From a virus, in IMG/VR virus record IMGVR_UViG_3300047355_000253, positions 1-23,403 of that record: a DNA stretch of 23,403 bases. The stretch is one strand, 5' to 3'. Each line of letters opens with the position of its first letter. Position 1 is the stretch's first letter. The notes under the pieces are model-generated. The model was not told the DNA's origin. It ran no database searches and saw only the letters and a list, made by a program, of their open reading frames with translations. A program made the position numbers and the translations under genes. Shown one piece after another: positions 15,658 to 22,434 of this stretch.

Positions 15658-15755
15658 TAAACAAATTAAAAAAACTTTGGAAGTATTTAACTTGGTTAGA
15701 AGAACAACGAATGAAAGCTGTAATCAAATGTGGTAGTGCAGGCCCTTTACTATGA
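15654..15755 (+). CDS. 33-residue basic peptide, ATGA-coupled on both sides
   Basis: A 33-codon gene (MINKLKKLWKYLTWLEEQ..., ending GSAGPLL) has a start overlapping the gp44B stop (ATGA, 15654-15657) and a stop overlapping the thioredoxin start (ATGA, 15752-15755). Double ATGA coupling makes it more than a gap filler. It has a basic, Trp-containing amphipathic helix (about 1-22) and a single Cys26. It is too short to classify; it may be a membrane-surface or protein-binding peptide. Confidence 0.6.
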   Translation: MINKLKKLWKYLTWLEEQRMKAVIKCGSAGPLL

Positions 15756-16057
15756 TAAAGTTAGAAACAGATTCACTTGATGTATTGAGAAGAACACAAC
15801 CAAAATTGATGGTTATGTTTGGTACTGATTGGTGTGGAAATTGTGATATCCTTAAACCAGAGTTTGAACGAGTTTCTAATTTATACAAACAAATTCCTTT
15901 TGTATTTATAAATCCCGATGAATCACCCCAAAGTAAAAGTTTAGTTGATTTAACAAATATACCAATGGTAGTTGCTTTTAAAAAAGGTAAGGTAATTGCA
16001 AATGAGTATGGAAATAAAAAAGAAATAGTACAGAATGTACTAAATATTCTTTTGTAG
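15752..16057 (+). CDS. thioredoxin-like protein
   Basis: The 101-residue thioredoxin fold carries the redox motif WCGNC (27-31; C28 and C31) and the cis-proline P71 in NIPMVV. The buried acid region FGTDW precedes the active site. It has no signal peptide, so it acts in the cytoplasm as a disulfide reductant, for example for phage ribonucleotide reductase or another phage enzyme; the partner is unknown. The Gly-Asn between the cysteines differs from the standard Gly-Pro, which usually shifts the redox potential. It is coupled by ATGA to the 33-residue peptide and lies one base before the radical SAM gene. It ends with TAG. Confidence 0.9.
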   Translation: MIKLETDSLDVLRRTQPKLMVMFGTDWCGNCDILKPEFERVSNLYKQIPFVFINPDESPQSKSLVDLTNIPMVVAFKKGKVIANEYGNKKEIVQNVLNILL

Positions 16058-16058
16058 T

Positions 16059-17141
16059 ATGAGTATTTTAGATAAATATGTATGTAAAAACCCATTTAAC
16101 TATTTAGATTCTCAAGGTAAGCAATCATATATATGTTGTCCATCTTGGTGTGATACTGATATAAACTATGAAAAAAATGATAGTTTGGGATGGGAAACAA
16201 GTAGGGCAAATGAAATACGAAAATCAGTATTAGATGGTTCGTATAAATTTTGTGATAAAAAAGTTTGTCCAAGTTTAAATGAACTCATTCATAAAAAAAC
16301 AATTCCAGATAATTTTATAGAAAAAAATAAATTTACTGATTATTATGGTATAAATAATATAGAAGATGTTTATAATATTAATTTTTATCCTGAATTTATA
16401 TTATTTGGATTTGATAGAAGTTGTAATTTAAAATGCCCATCTTGTAGACATTCTCTTGTACCAAATGATAGAAAAAATACTCCTCAATATATTCAAAAAA
16501 ATAAAATATTAGATATTATAGAACGAAAGTTTTCTAAAAATGTAAAAAGATTATTGATAACAGGAAGTGGAGACCCATTTTATTCGAATATTTATAGAGA
16601 ATATCTCCAAAACTTTAACAAATCAAAGTATTCTAAATTAGAATGTATAAAAATAATCACTAATGGTAGAATGTTAAACAAAAAAATGTGGGATAGTTTA
16701 AATTGTACTGAATATATAAAAGATATTGAAGTATCAATTGATGCTGGTAGTAAAACTACATACGAAAATATTACGAGACTTGGTGGTAGTTGGGATGAGT
16801 TGATTGAAAATCTAAAATTTATAAATACAATACCTACTATTGGTATCATACAGTTATCATTTGTAGTAAATGAATATAATTTTCATGAAATGAACTCATT
16901 TTATAATACTATGATAGATATTTTTGGTAAAAGTAGTAGAAGAAGGAAAGTAGAAATAGTATTTAGACAGCATGTTTATTGGGAAAGTGGTAAGTATTCA
17001 AAAGAGGAAGTAGAATCTATTAAAGTATTTGAACCACATCATCCAAAATTTTCTGATTTTGAAAAAGAGTTTAATATTTTATATAGAAAACCTTATGTAA
17101 ATCATAATTTTAATCACTTAATGAAAAAAACTTTAGTTTAA
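16059..17141 (+). CDS. radical SAM protein with N-terminal Cys-rich (SPASM/twitch-like) region
   Basis: The 360-residue protein has the radical SAM cluster motif CNLKCPSC (C122, C126, C129), which binds the 4Fe-4S that cleaves SAM to a 5'-deoxyadenosyl radical. ITGSGDP (168-174) matches the GGEP SAM-binding strand, and VSIDAG follows. Ahead of the core lies a cysteine-rich segment (C9, C26, C27, C31, C65, C70) that could hold an auxiliary cluster; the second radical SAM protein at 18265 has the same order. The substrate is unknown: peptide modification, sugar or nucleotide chemistry are all possible. The gene looks more A/T-rich than its neighbours, with many ATA, AAA and TAT codons, which may mean recent acquisition. 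It splits clamp-loader set B. Confidence 0.88.
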   Translation: MSILDKYVCKNPFNYLDSQGKQSYICCPSWCDTDINYEKNDSLGWETSRANEIRKSVLDGSYKFCDKKVCPSLNELIHKKTIPDNFIEKNKFTDYYGINNIEDVYNINFYPEFILFGFDRSCNLKCPSCRHSLVPNDRKNTPQYIQKNKILDIIERKFSKNVKRLLITGSGDPFYSNIYREYLQNFNKSKYSKLECIKIITNGRMLNKKMWDSLNCTEYIKDIEVSIDAGSKTTYENITRLGGSWDELIENLKFINTIPTIGIIQLSFVVNEYNFHEMNSFYNTMIDIFGKSSRRRKVEIVFRQHVYWESGKYSKEEVESIKVFEPHHPKFSDFEKEFNILYRKPYVNHNFNHLMKKTLV

Positions 17142-17173
17142 TTTGGATATATCGAAAAATTTTCGTATATTTA
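17142..17173 (+). promoter_or_regulatory. Bacteroidota-type promoter P3 (-33/-7)
   Basis: TTTG (17142-17145, extended to TTTGGA) is followed by exactly 20 bases and TATATTTA (17166-17173), with TTTTCG before the -7 box and CAAAGTAAATAA after it. It starts right at the end of the radical SAM gene and 18 bases separate it from the next ATG. The 26 bases around the -7 box match P4 at 25 positions. Confidence 0.78.
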
Positions 17174-17191
17174 CAAAGTAAATAATATAAT

Positions 17192-17545
17192 ATGAAATAC
17201 GACCCAAATAATCCTTTAACCGATAAGGAGTTAGATAAGCTCGGAAAAGATGACTTTGATGGATTCTTAGAATACTTAGATGGTAAAACTGAACACCTAA
17301 AACAATTCAGTAAACCTCTAAGTTCTTATCATACCAAAAGATTTGCTGCTTTAGATAAAGCACAAAAGGGTGAGAAGATTACCGATGAAGAATTGAAATA
17401 TGCTGAAAAGGTTGGTAAAGAGAATGAAGAAAAGGCTAAAGCTAAAATTGCAGATAGATTAGCTGAATATGAAAAGAACCATCCAAAGTATAGGGATGAA
17501 GGAATTAAAAATATAAAAACACATCGTTCTCAATGGTTCGATTAA
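17192..17545 (+). CDS. charged helical protein of unknown function
   Basis: The 117-residue, highly charged, mostly helical protein starts MKYDPNNPLTDKELDKLG. A Lys/Glu-rich stretch at about 65-95 could be a coiled coil, and the C-terminus is RSQWFD. I do not recognise a family. It follows promoter P3 by a short leader and precedes zinc ribbon B by 11 bases, so it leads the second part of loader set B. The strong local promoter supports it as a real gene. Confidence 0.7.
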   Translation: MKYDPNNPLTDKELDKLGKDDFDGFLEYLDGKTEHLKQFSKPLSSYHTKRFAALDKAQKGEKITDEELKYAEKVGKENEEKAKAKIADRLAEYEKNHPKYRDEGIKNIKTHRSQWFD

Positions 17546-17556
17546 ATAAATAAATT

Positions 17557-17826
17557 ATGGCAAAGATTATAGGAATGAATGGTGGTGGAAATACACCCCC
17601 ACCTCAACAACCAAAGATAGATTTATCAAAGGCAACAGAAATGAAATGTCAAGAATGTGGAGGTACTGTATTTATACCAGGTACTAAGTTCTTAAAGATT
17701 TCTAAGATAGTAACAGGTACACCAAACGATGCAATCATACCAGTAGAATTATATCTATGTGGAGATTGTGGTGAGATAAATCAAGAGTTACTACCCAACG
17801 AACTAAAAGGAAATGGCAAAAACTAA
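17557..17826 (+). CDS. zinc-ribbon protein B, part of duplicated loader set
   Basis: The 89-residue paralogue of the protein at 8145-8417 has the same MAKIIGM start, Pro/Gln linker and PKIDL, and C31-x2-C34 and C68-x2-C71. The ISKI-TGTP-D--IPV core is shared. The function is unknown. Here it overlaps gp62B by 14 bases, whereas in set A the nucleotide-salvage genes lie between the ribbon and gp62. The conserved linkage of ribbon with 44 and 62 in both sets argues for a role with the loader or clamp. Confidence 0.8.
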   Translation: MAKIIGMNGGGNTPPPQQPKIDLSKATEMKCQECGGTVFIPGTKFLKISKIVTGTPNDAIIPVELYLCGDCGEINQELLPNELKGNGKN

Positions 17827-18268
17827 ATCATTATTTGACCACATAAAGGCGGTTACACAATTTCAAGACCCAAAGTATTGGGATAAACTTGAAGATGGTG
17901 ATAAGAAAACTTGGAGTAACTATATGGTTCATCGTTTTCTTTCTATGAATCCTGATTGGATAGAAGTTCTTTCAGAGATACAGCCTTATACTCAAACATT
18001 AGAACCCAAACAATTGTATCTTTCCCTTATTGGTATTATACCAAAAGGAAGATATTTTTTAAAATATACAAAAGGTAAAAAAGATAACAAATATGAAAGT
18101 TGGTTAGTTGATTTAATAATACAAGATTTTATGTGTTCTTCAAAAGAGGCAGAAGATTACTGTGAAATACTTTACTCAACAAAAGAAGGTAGAGAAAATA
18201 TCAAGTATATCTGTGAAAGATATGGAATTGATAAAAAACAAATAACCAAACTAAAATTAAAAGTGTGA
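17813..18268 (+). CDS. 62: clamp-loader small subunit B, T4 gp62-like
   Basis: The 151-residue protein is paralogous to gp62A along its full length. The 5' third is almost identical, and the C-terminal motif REGRENIKYICE.YG.DKKQITKLKLK is shared by both. The middle, for example QPYTQTLEPKQLYLSLIGIIPKGRYFLKYTKGK, differs but keeps the gp62 pattern IPKGR. It is probably functional. It overlaps zinc ribbon B at its start, and its TGA overlaps the GTG start of the second radical SAM gene (GTGA), so the replication and radical SAM genes are translationally linked. Confidence 0.88.
   Translation: MAKTKSLFDHIKAVTQFQDPKYWDKLEDGDKKTWSNYMVHRFLSMNPDWIEVLSEIQPYTQTLEPKQLYLSLIGIIPKGRYFLKYTKGKKDNKYESWLVDLIIQDFMCSSKEAEDYCEILYSTKEGRENIKYICERYGIDKKQITKLKLKV
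17831..17895 (+). repeat. near-identical 65-base patch in gp62B (pair with 9495-9559)
   Basis: Partner of the gp62A patch: 63 of 65 bases are identical, beginning just after the start region and ending at the GAAGA of the KLEE/KLED codons. Confidence 0.85.
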
Positions 18269-19464
18269 GTGATACTTTTTGTATATTACCCTTCATTCAC
18301 TTATATAGCTCAACTGATGGTGAATTAAGACCTTGTTGTATAGCTGATTCATTTGATGATAAACCTAACATAAAAGAAGGAATTGAACCTGCATTCAACT
18401 CTAAAGAAATGAAAAATCTTAGAAAAGATATGTTGAATGGGGTTCGTAATAAAGTTTGTGATGTTTGTTATAAACAAGAAGATTTATCTTTATATAGTCC
18501 AAGGCATAGTTTTAATGATGGTTTAAAATATAAACAATATCAAATGCCCGAAGTAGAAGAAGATTTTTCAGTAGCTTCTGATTTTCAATACATTGATATA
18601 CGATTTTCAAATCTATGTAACTTTAAATGTATAATGTGTACTCATGAATTTTCATCACAATGGTATGAAGATATGGGGTATGGACAAAAAGGTCAAGGTG
18701 ATTATCAAAAAAATAATACAAAAATTATTAATATATCTGATAATATATTGGATGAATTAATCCCACATCTTTCTAAACTAAAAAGAATATACTTTGCAGG
18801 TGGAGAACCACTAATAATGAAAGAGAACTATAACTTACTTGATTTTTTAATCAAGAATAATCCATCAGAGATTTCATTACATTATAATACAAACTTATCA
18901 ACCCTTTCATATCAAGGTAAATCTTATATGAAACTATGGGAAAAGTTCAAAAGAGTACATTTAGCTATATCTTGTGATGGTATTGGTGAGGTTGGAGAAT
19001 ATCAAAGAGTTGGATTTAAAACTAAAAAGTTGATGAAAAATCTATCAGAGATTAAAAAGTTATTCGTATGTTCTGGTGTTAAGGATACTGAAAATAAATT
19101 CACATTTGGATTCCAATATACTGTTACTCCAATAAATGTTTATCATATATTTGATTTCATGGATTATATGTTTGAAAATAATATAATCAAAAAATTTGAT
19201 GAAGTAGAATTTTCTGATACGTTTGGGTATTTTGCATTAGAAAACTTATATGAAATTGAAAGACTTAAAATCAAAAAGTTTTTAAAAGAAAATGTAAAAA
19301 GATATGATAGTGATTATTTTAAATCTAATATAGATAAGATAATAAAATCTATGTTAAATAATTCACCATCCCATACTCCATTAGAAGTTAAAGATTCACT
19401 TAAATTTCTTGATGAAAGAAATGGACAAAATTATAAAGAAGTTACAAAAATAAATTTTAGATAA
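18265..19464 (+). CDS. radical SAM protein, N-terminal twitch/SPASM-like domain
   Basis: The 399-residue protein starts at GTG 18265, overlapping the gp62B stop by 4 bases; the conserved FCILPFIHLY begins at residue 5, which supports this start. The N-terminal cysteine set is C6, C24, C25, C65 and C68, in the order FC..PF.HL, PCC, then CDVC, as in twitch-domain radical SAM proteins. The core motif is CNFKCIMC (C118, C122, C125), with FAGGEPL (178-184) as the SAM-binding strand. It cleaves SAM to make a 5'-deoxyadenosyl radical; the substrate is unknown. Similar architectures occur among uncharacterised enzymes near glycan or peptide-modifying genes. It shares domain order but little sequence with the radical SAM protein at 16059. 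Confidence 0.9.
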   Translation: MSDTFCILPFIHLYSSTDGELRPCCIADSFDDKPNIKEGIEPAFNSKEMKNLRKDMLNGVRNKVCDVCYKQEDLSLYSPRHSFNDGLKYKQYQMPEVEEDFSVASDFQYIDIRFSNLCNFKCIMCTHEFSSQWYEDMGYGQKGQGDYQKNNTKIINISDNILDELIPHLSKLKRIYFAGGEPLIMKENYNLLDFLIKNNPSEISLHYNTNLSTLSYQGKSYMKLWEKFKRVHLAISCDGIGEVGEYQRVGFKTKKLMKNLSEIKKLFVCSGVKDTENKFTFGFQYTVTPINVYHIFDFMDYMFENNIIKKFDEVEFSDTFGYFALENLYEIERLKIKKFLKENVKRYDSDYFKSNIDKIIKSMLNNSPSHTPLEVKDSLKFLDERNGQNYKEVTKINFR

Positions 19465-19467
19465 TGC

Positions 19468-19498
19468 TTGGATTTTTCATTTATTTTTCGTATATTTA
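19468..19498 (+). promoter_or_regulatory. Bacteroidota-type promoter P4 (-33/-7)
   Basis: TTG (19468-19470, within CTTGGA) is followed by exactly 20 bases and TATATTTA (19491-19498), with TTTTTCG before and CATAGTAAATAA after. Eighteen bases separate the -7 box from the ATG at 19517. It is almost identical to P3 around the -7 box. Confidence 0.78.
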
Positions 19499-19516
19499 CA
19501 TAGTAAATAAAACAAT

Positions 19517-20377
19517 ATGGCAAGAGTAAGTTATTCTCAATATGGTATGTATTCAAGTTGTCAACAACAATACAAACTAAATTATATTGATAAGTTAGGA
19601 ACATCATCGGCTAATATCCACACAATTTTTGGTAGTGCAATGCACGAAACAATACAACACTTCTTGGATGTGATGTATAATGTTACAAAAAAACAGGCCC
19701 TTCAATTGGATTTAGAAAAAATGTTGTACAAACAAATGGTAGACCATTTCAAGAAAGAATCTGATAAGATGGATGAAGGAATGTATCCTTGTAAGAAAGA
19801 AGAATTGGGTGAGTTCTTTGAAGATGGTAAACAAATTCTAAAATACTTTAGAAGTAAATTAGATAAGTTATATACTAAAAGTGGATATGAACTCGTAGCA
19901 ATAGAACAGAGGTTGAATGCTGAGATTAAACCTGGTATTCATTTCATTGGTTTTATTGATGTACTTCTAAAAGATAAAACTACACAAGAATATATTATCA
20001 TTGATTTGAAAACTTCAACAAGAGGTTGGAACAAATATCAAAAGAATGATAAAGTAAAAACCTCTCAGATGTTATTGTATAAAAAATTCTATTCAGATAA
20101 GTATGATATACCATTGGATAAAATCAGAGTAGAATATCAGATACTTAAAAGAAAACTATGGGAAGGTGCAGACTTTCCGATACCAAGAATATCAAAGTTT
20201 GTTCCCGCTAATGGAAAACCTTCAATGAATATGGCTTGGAAAAATTTTATGAACTTTGTAGATTCTGTTTATGGAGATAATGGTGATGTAATTCAAACCG
20301 TATTTCCAACTAACAAAGGTAAACCATGTGATTGGTGTGAATTTAAAGAAAGAGGACTTTGTTCTGCTTGGAATTAA
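19517..20377 (+). CDS. PD-(D/E)XK nuclease, RecB/Cas4-like with probable Fe-S cluster
   Basis: The 286-residue nuclease has the RecB-family motif order: SYSQYGMYSSC at the N-terminus, FGSAMHE with H43, GFID with D148, IIDLKTS with D163 and K165, and QMLLY with Q184 and Y188. The four cysteines C15, C271, C274 and C282 are placed like those of the 4Fe-4S cluster of Cas4/AddB nucleases (one at the N-terminus, three at the C-terminus). All metal ligands are present, so it should be an active exonuclease or recombination nuclease. In a T4-like phage it probably processes DNA ends during recombination-dependent replication or degrades host DNA. There is no adjacent Cas1/Cas2, so no CRISPR role is proposed. 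It has its own promoter, P4. Confidence 0.93.
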   Translation: MARVSYSQYGMYSSCQQQYKLNYIDKLGTSSANIHTIFGSAMHETIQHFLDVMYNVTKKQALQLDLEKMLYKQMVDHFKKESDKMDEGMYPCKKEELGEFFEDGKQILKYFRSKLDKLYTKSGYELVAIEQRLNAEIKPGIHFIGFIDVLLKDKTTQEYIIIDLKTSTRGWNKYQKNDKVKTSQMLLYKKFYSDKYDIPLDKIRVEYQILKRKLWEGADFPIPRISKFVPANGKPSMNMAWKNFMNFVDSVYGDNGDVIQTVFPTNKGKPCDWCEFKERGLCSAWN

Positions 20378-20393
20378 TCGTTTTTTAAATTTA

Positions 20394-20407
20394 TATATAT
20401 TTATATA
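20394..20407 (+). promoter_or_regulatory. AT element shared with 4571-4584
   Basis: The same TATATATTTATATA 14-mer as before the clamp gene lies 24 bases before the ATG at 20432. A TTGGA is present at 20368-20372, but the distance to a TATATTTA box (25 bases) does not fit the 20-base spacer of P1-P4. An AAAGGA at 20421-20426 is one of the few Shine-Dalgarno-like sites in the window. Confidence 0.3.
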
Positions 20408-20431
20408 AAATGACTTAAAAAAAGGATAGTT

Positions 20432-20626
20432 ATGGCAGATACAAAACTAACAACTGTAAAAATCATTAAAGATATTTACTCAAAATTTAAAAGAATTTCT
20501 TTCGATTCTAATATCACCTTACAAAAATTAGTAAATCGTTCAGTCAACAAATATGTTGAAGATGAAGATTTTAGAAATGAAATAAATAATTACGAACACT
20601 TACAACAGAGTGGTTCTGCATTTTAA
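20432..20626 (+). CDS. ribbon-helix-helix-like small DNA-binding protein
   Basis: The 64-residue protein has a short N-terminal strand (KLTTVKI), helix 1 (KDIYSKFKRISFDSN) and helix 2 (TLQKLVNRSVNKYVED), the order of ribbon-helix-helix (Arc/MetJ/CopG) proteins. These bind DNA as dimers through the N-terminal strands and act as repressors or transcription modulators. It has an AAAGGA site 5 bases upstream of the ATG. It could bind the AT palindrome just upstream of itself and before the clamp gene; that is a guess. It is followed after 2 bases by a 45-residue ORF. Confidence 0.68.
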   Translation: MADTKLTTVKIIKDIYSKFKRISFDSNITLQKLVNRSVNKYVEDEDFRNEINNYEHLQQSGSAF

Positions 20627-20628
20627 AT

Positions 20629-20766
20629 ATGAAACAACAAGATAACGGTAACAACCAACTTAACCAAACTCGCAATGAATTCAACGATAGAGTTGAAACT
20701 AAAAAATATTTAGGACAAACTATGAGAGTTAAGTTAAACCACCACAGAAGATTTAGAACAATTTAA
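20629..20766 (+). CDS. 45-residue Asn/Gln- and Arg-rich small protein
   Basis: A 46-codon frame starts MKQQDNGNNQLNQTRNEF and ends HHRRFRTI. It starts 2 bases after the ribbon-helix-helix gene and stops 10 bases before the glycosyltransferase gene, exactly filling the gap. The N-terminal half is polar and likely disordered; the C-terminal half (MRVKLNHHRRFRTI) is basic and could bind nucleic acid. No family is recognised. Confidence 0.55.
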   Translation: MKQQDNGNNQLNQTRNEFNDRVETKKYLGQTMRVKLNHHRRFRTI

Positions 20767-20776
20767 ATAAAGGTTA

Positions 20777-22156
20777 ATGGCAAAGAAGAAAATTCTACTA
20801 TTATCTGATGATTTGAGGATGTCATCGGGTATTGCAACCGTATCAAAAGAATTAGTTTTTGGTACATTCGAACACTATGACTGGGTACAATTAGGTGCGG
20901 CAGTGAATCATCCTGAAAAAGGTAAAGAAATTGATTTGGGTGAAGATGCTCGAAAACAAAGTGGTATCGAAGATGCTTCACTTAAAATCATTCCTTGGAG
21001 TGGATATGGTGATGCAAATATTCTTAGAGAATTAATCATGAGACATCAGCCAGATGCAATTCTACACTTTACAGACCCAAGATATTGGAGATGGTTATAT
21101 GAGATGGAGGCTGAACTAAGACAAAACATTCCAATTCTATTTTATCATATATGGGATGATTTACCAGACCCTCACTACAACAGAGATTACTATGAATCAT
21201 GTGATTGGTTAGGATGTATCTCAAGACAAACTTATGGTATTGTAAGTAGGGTTGGTAAGATTGATTCAGAAACAATTAAACCACTTGAAGATTGGCAAGT
21301 ATCTTATGTACCTCATGGTATCAATCCCGATATATACAAACCAACCGAAGTACCATCAGAATTTAAACAAAAATTATTAGGTGATAAGGATTATAAGTTT
21401 GTTCTATTTTGGATGAATAGAAACATCAAAAGAAAACAACCATCTGATGTAATTTGGGCATTTAATAAATTCGTAAATGGATTACCAGAAGAAGATAGAG
21501 ATAAGGTTTGTTTAATAATGCATACAAATCCAAAAGACCAAAATGGTACAGATTTAATTTCAGTTGCAGATAAATTAGCACCTGGTTGTGATATCAAATT
21601 TTCAACAGATAGAGTTTCTCAAAAAGAATTAAACTACATTTATAATCTATCAGATTGTACAATCAATATTGCAGGTAACGAAGGATTTGGATTAGTAACT
21701 GCCGAATCAGTAATGGCAGGTACTCCTATCATTGTAAATGTTACAGGTGGATTACAAGACCAATGTGGATTCAAAGTAGATGGTGAATATTTAACTTCAG
21801 AAGATTATAAAGAAATTGGTTCACTACATAATTGGAGAGAATGGGAAGATAAAGTAACTCATGGTGAGTGGGTAAAACCAGTATGGCCAAGAGTTCAAAC
21901 AATGGTTGGTTCACTTCCAACTCCTTATATTATTGATGATAAAGTAGATGTACATGAAGTATCAGATGCGATTAAGTATTGGTATGATAAAACTTCAGAA
22001 GAAAGAAAAGAAGTTGGTCTAAAAGGTAGACAAGAGTTTTTAGGTGATATGGGATTGAATGCAAAATATATGTGTAAAACACTTGTTGATGGAATCACAT
22101 CTACATTTAAAAATTGGAGACCTAAGAAAAAATTTAATGTTTATAAAATTAGGTAA
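20777..22156 (+). CDS. glycosyltransferase, GT4-like (GT-B fold)
   Basis: The 459-residue protein begins KKKILLLSDDLRMSSGIATV, a nucleotide-sugar GT-B N-terminal fold. It has VPHGIN with the linker to the C-terminal domain, and the acceptor/donor-binding EX7E motif NEGFGLVTAES (E302 and E310), followed by AGTPIIVNVTGG. It transfers a sugar from an activated donor. The acceptor is unknown: modified phage DNA bases, a virion protein, or host surface glycans are all possible. It is linked to the next gene by a one-base TAATG overlap and, through it, to a second glycosyltransferase. Confidence 0.9.
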   Translation: MAKKKILLLSDDLRMSSGIATVSKELVFGTFEHYDWVQLGAAVNHPEKGKEIDLGEDARKQSGIEDASLKIIPWSGYGDANILRELIMRHQPDAILHFTDPRYWRWLYEMEAELRQNIPILFYHIWDDLPDPHYNRDYYESCDWLGCISRQTYGIVSRVGKIDSETIKPLEDWQVSYVPHGINPDIYKPTEVPSEFKQKLLGDKDYKFVLFWMNRNIKRKQPSDVIWAFNKFVNGLPEEDRDKVCLIMHTNPKDQNGTDLISVADKLAPGCDIKFSTDRVSQKELNYIYNLSDCTINIAGNEGFGLVTAESVMAGTPIIVNVTGGLQDQCGFKVDGEYLTSEDYKEIGSLHNWREWEDKVTHGEWVKPVWPRVQTMVGSLPTPYIIDDKVDVHEVSDAIKYWYDKTSEERKEVGLKGRQEFLGDMGLNAKYMCKTLVDGITSTFKNWRPKKKFNVYKIR

Positions 22157-22434
22157 TGAGTAAACCAATCTTCATTGTGAGATTTCCTGGTTATTGGACG
22201 AATAACCAAGTGAATGAATCTCGTAGAGCAATCCATAATATGAAAGAACTCAATGAGGATTATCATTTGTTAACTTTACAAGATAATGAAATTGAAACTA
22301 CAAGATTTGAATGTTACAATTCACCTCATGAGCCAGAAACATTAGAGGAAATTACAAAACTAACAAAACTCTCAATAGAGAGATGTTTAAGAAACGAAGA
22401 AGAAAACAGATTAAGAGAATTAGAAGATGAATAA
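22156..22434 (+). CDS. small acidic protein between two glycosyltransferases
   Basis: The 92-residue protein starts MSKPIFIVRFPGYWTNNQ with a strand-like segment, and ends in an acidic charged helix (RNEEENRLRELEDE). It is not recognised. A TAATG overlap at its start and an 8-base overlap with the following glycosyltransferase show that the three genes are co-translated, so a supporting role in the same glycosylation step is plausible. Confidence 0.7.
   Translation: MSKPIFIVRFPGYWTNNQVNESRRAIHNMKELNEDYHLLTLQDNEIETTRFECYNSPHEPETLEEITKLTKLSIERCLRNEEENRLRELEDE

Noticed and set aside
19517-20377. Cas4 as part of a CRISPR system
   Set aside because: There are no repeats, Cas1/Cas2 or other cas genes; RecB/Cas4-like nucleases are common in large phages without CRISPR.
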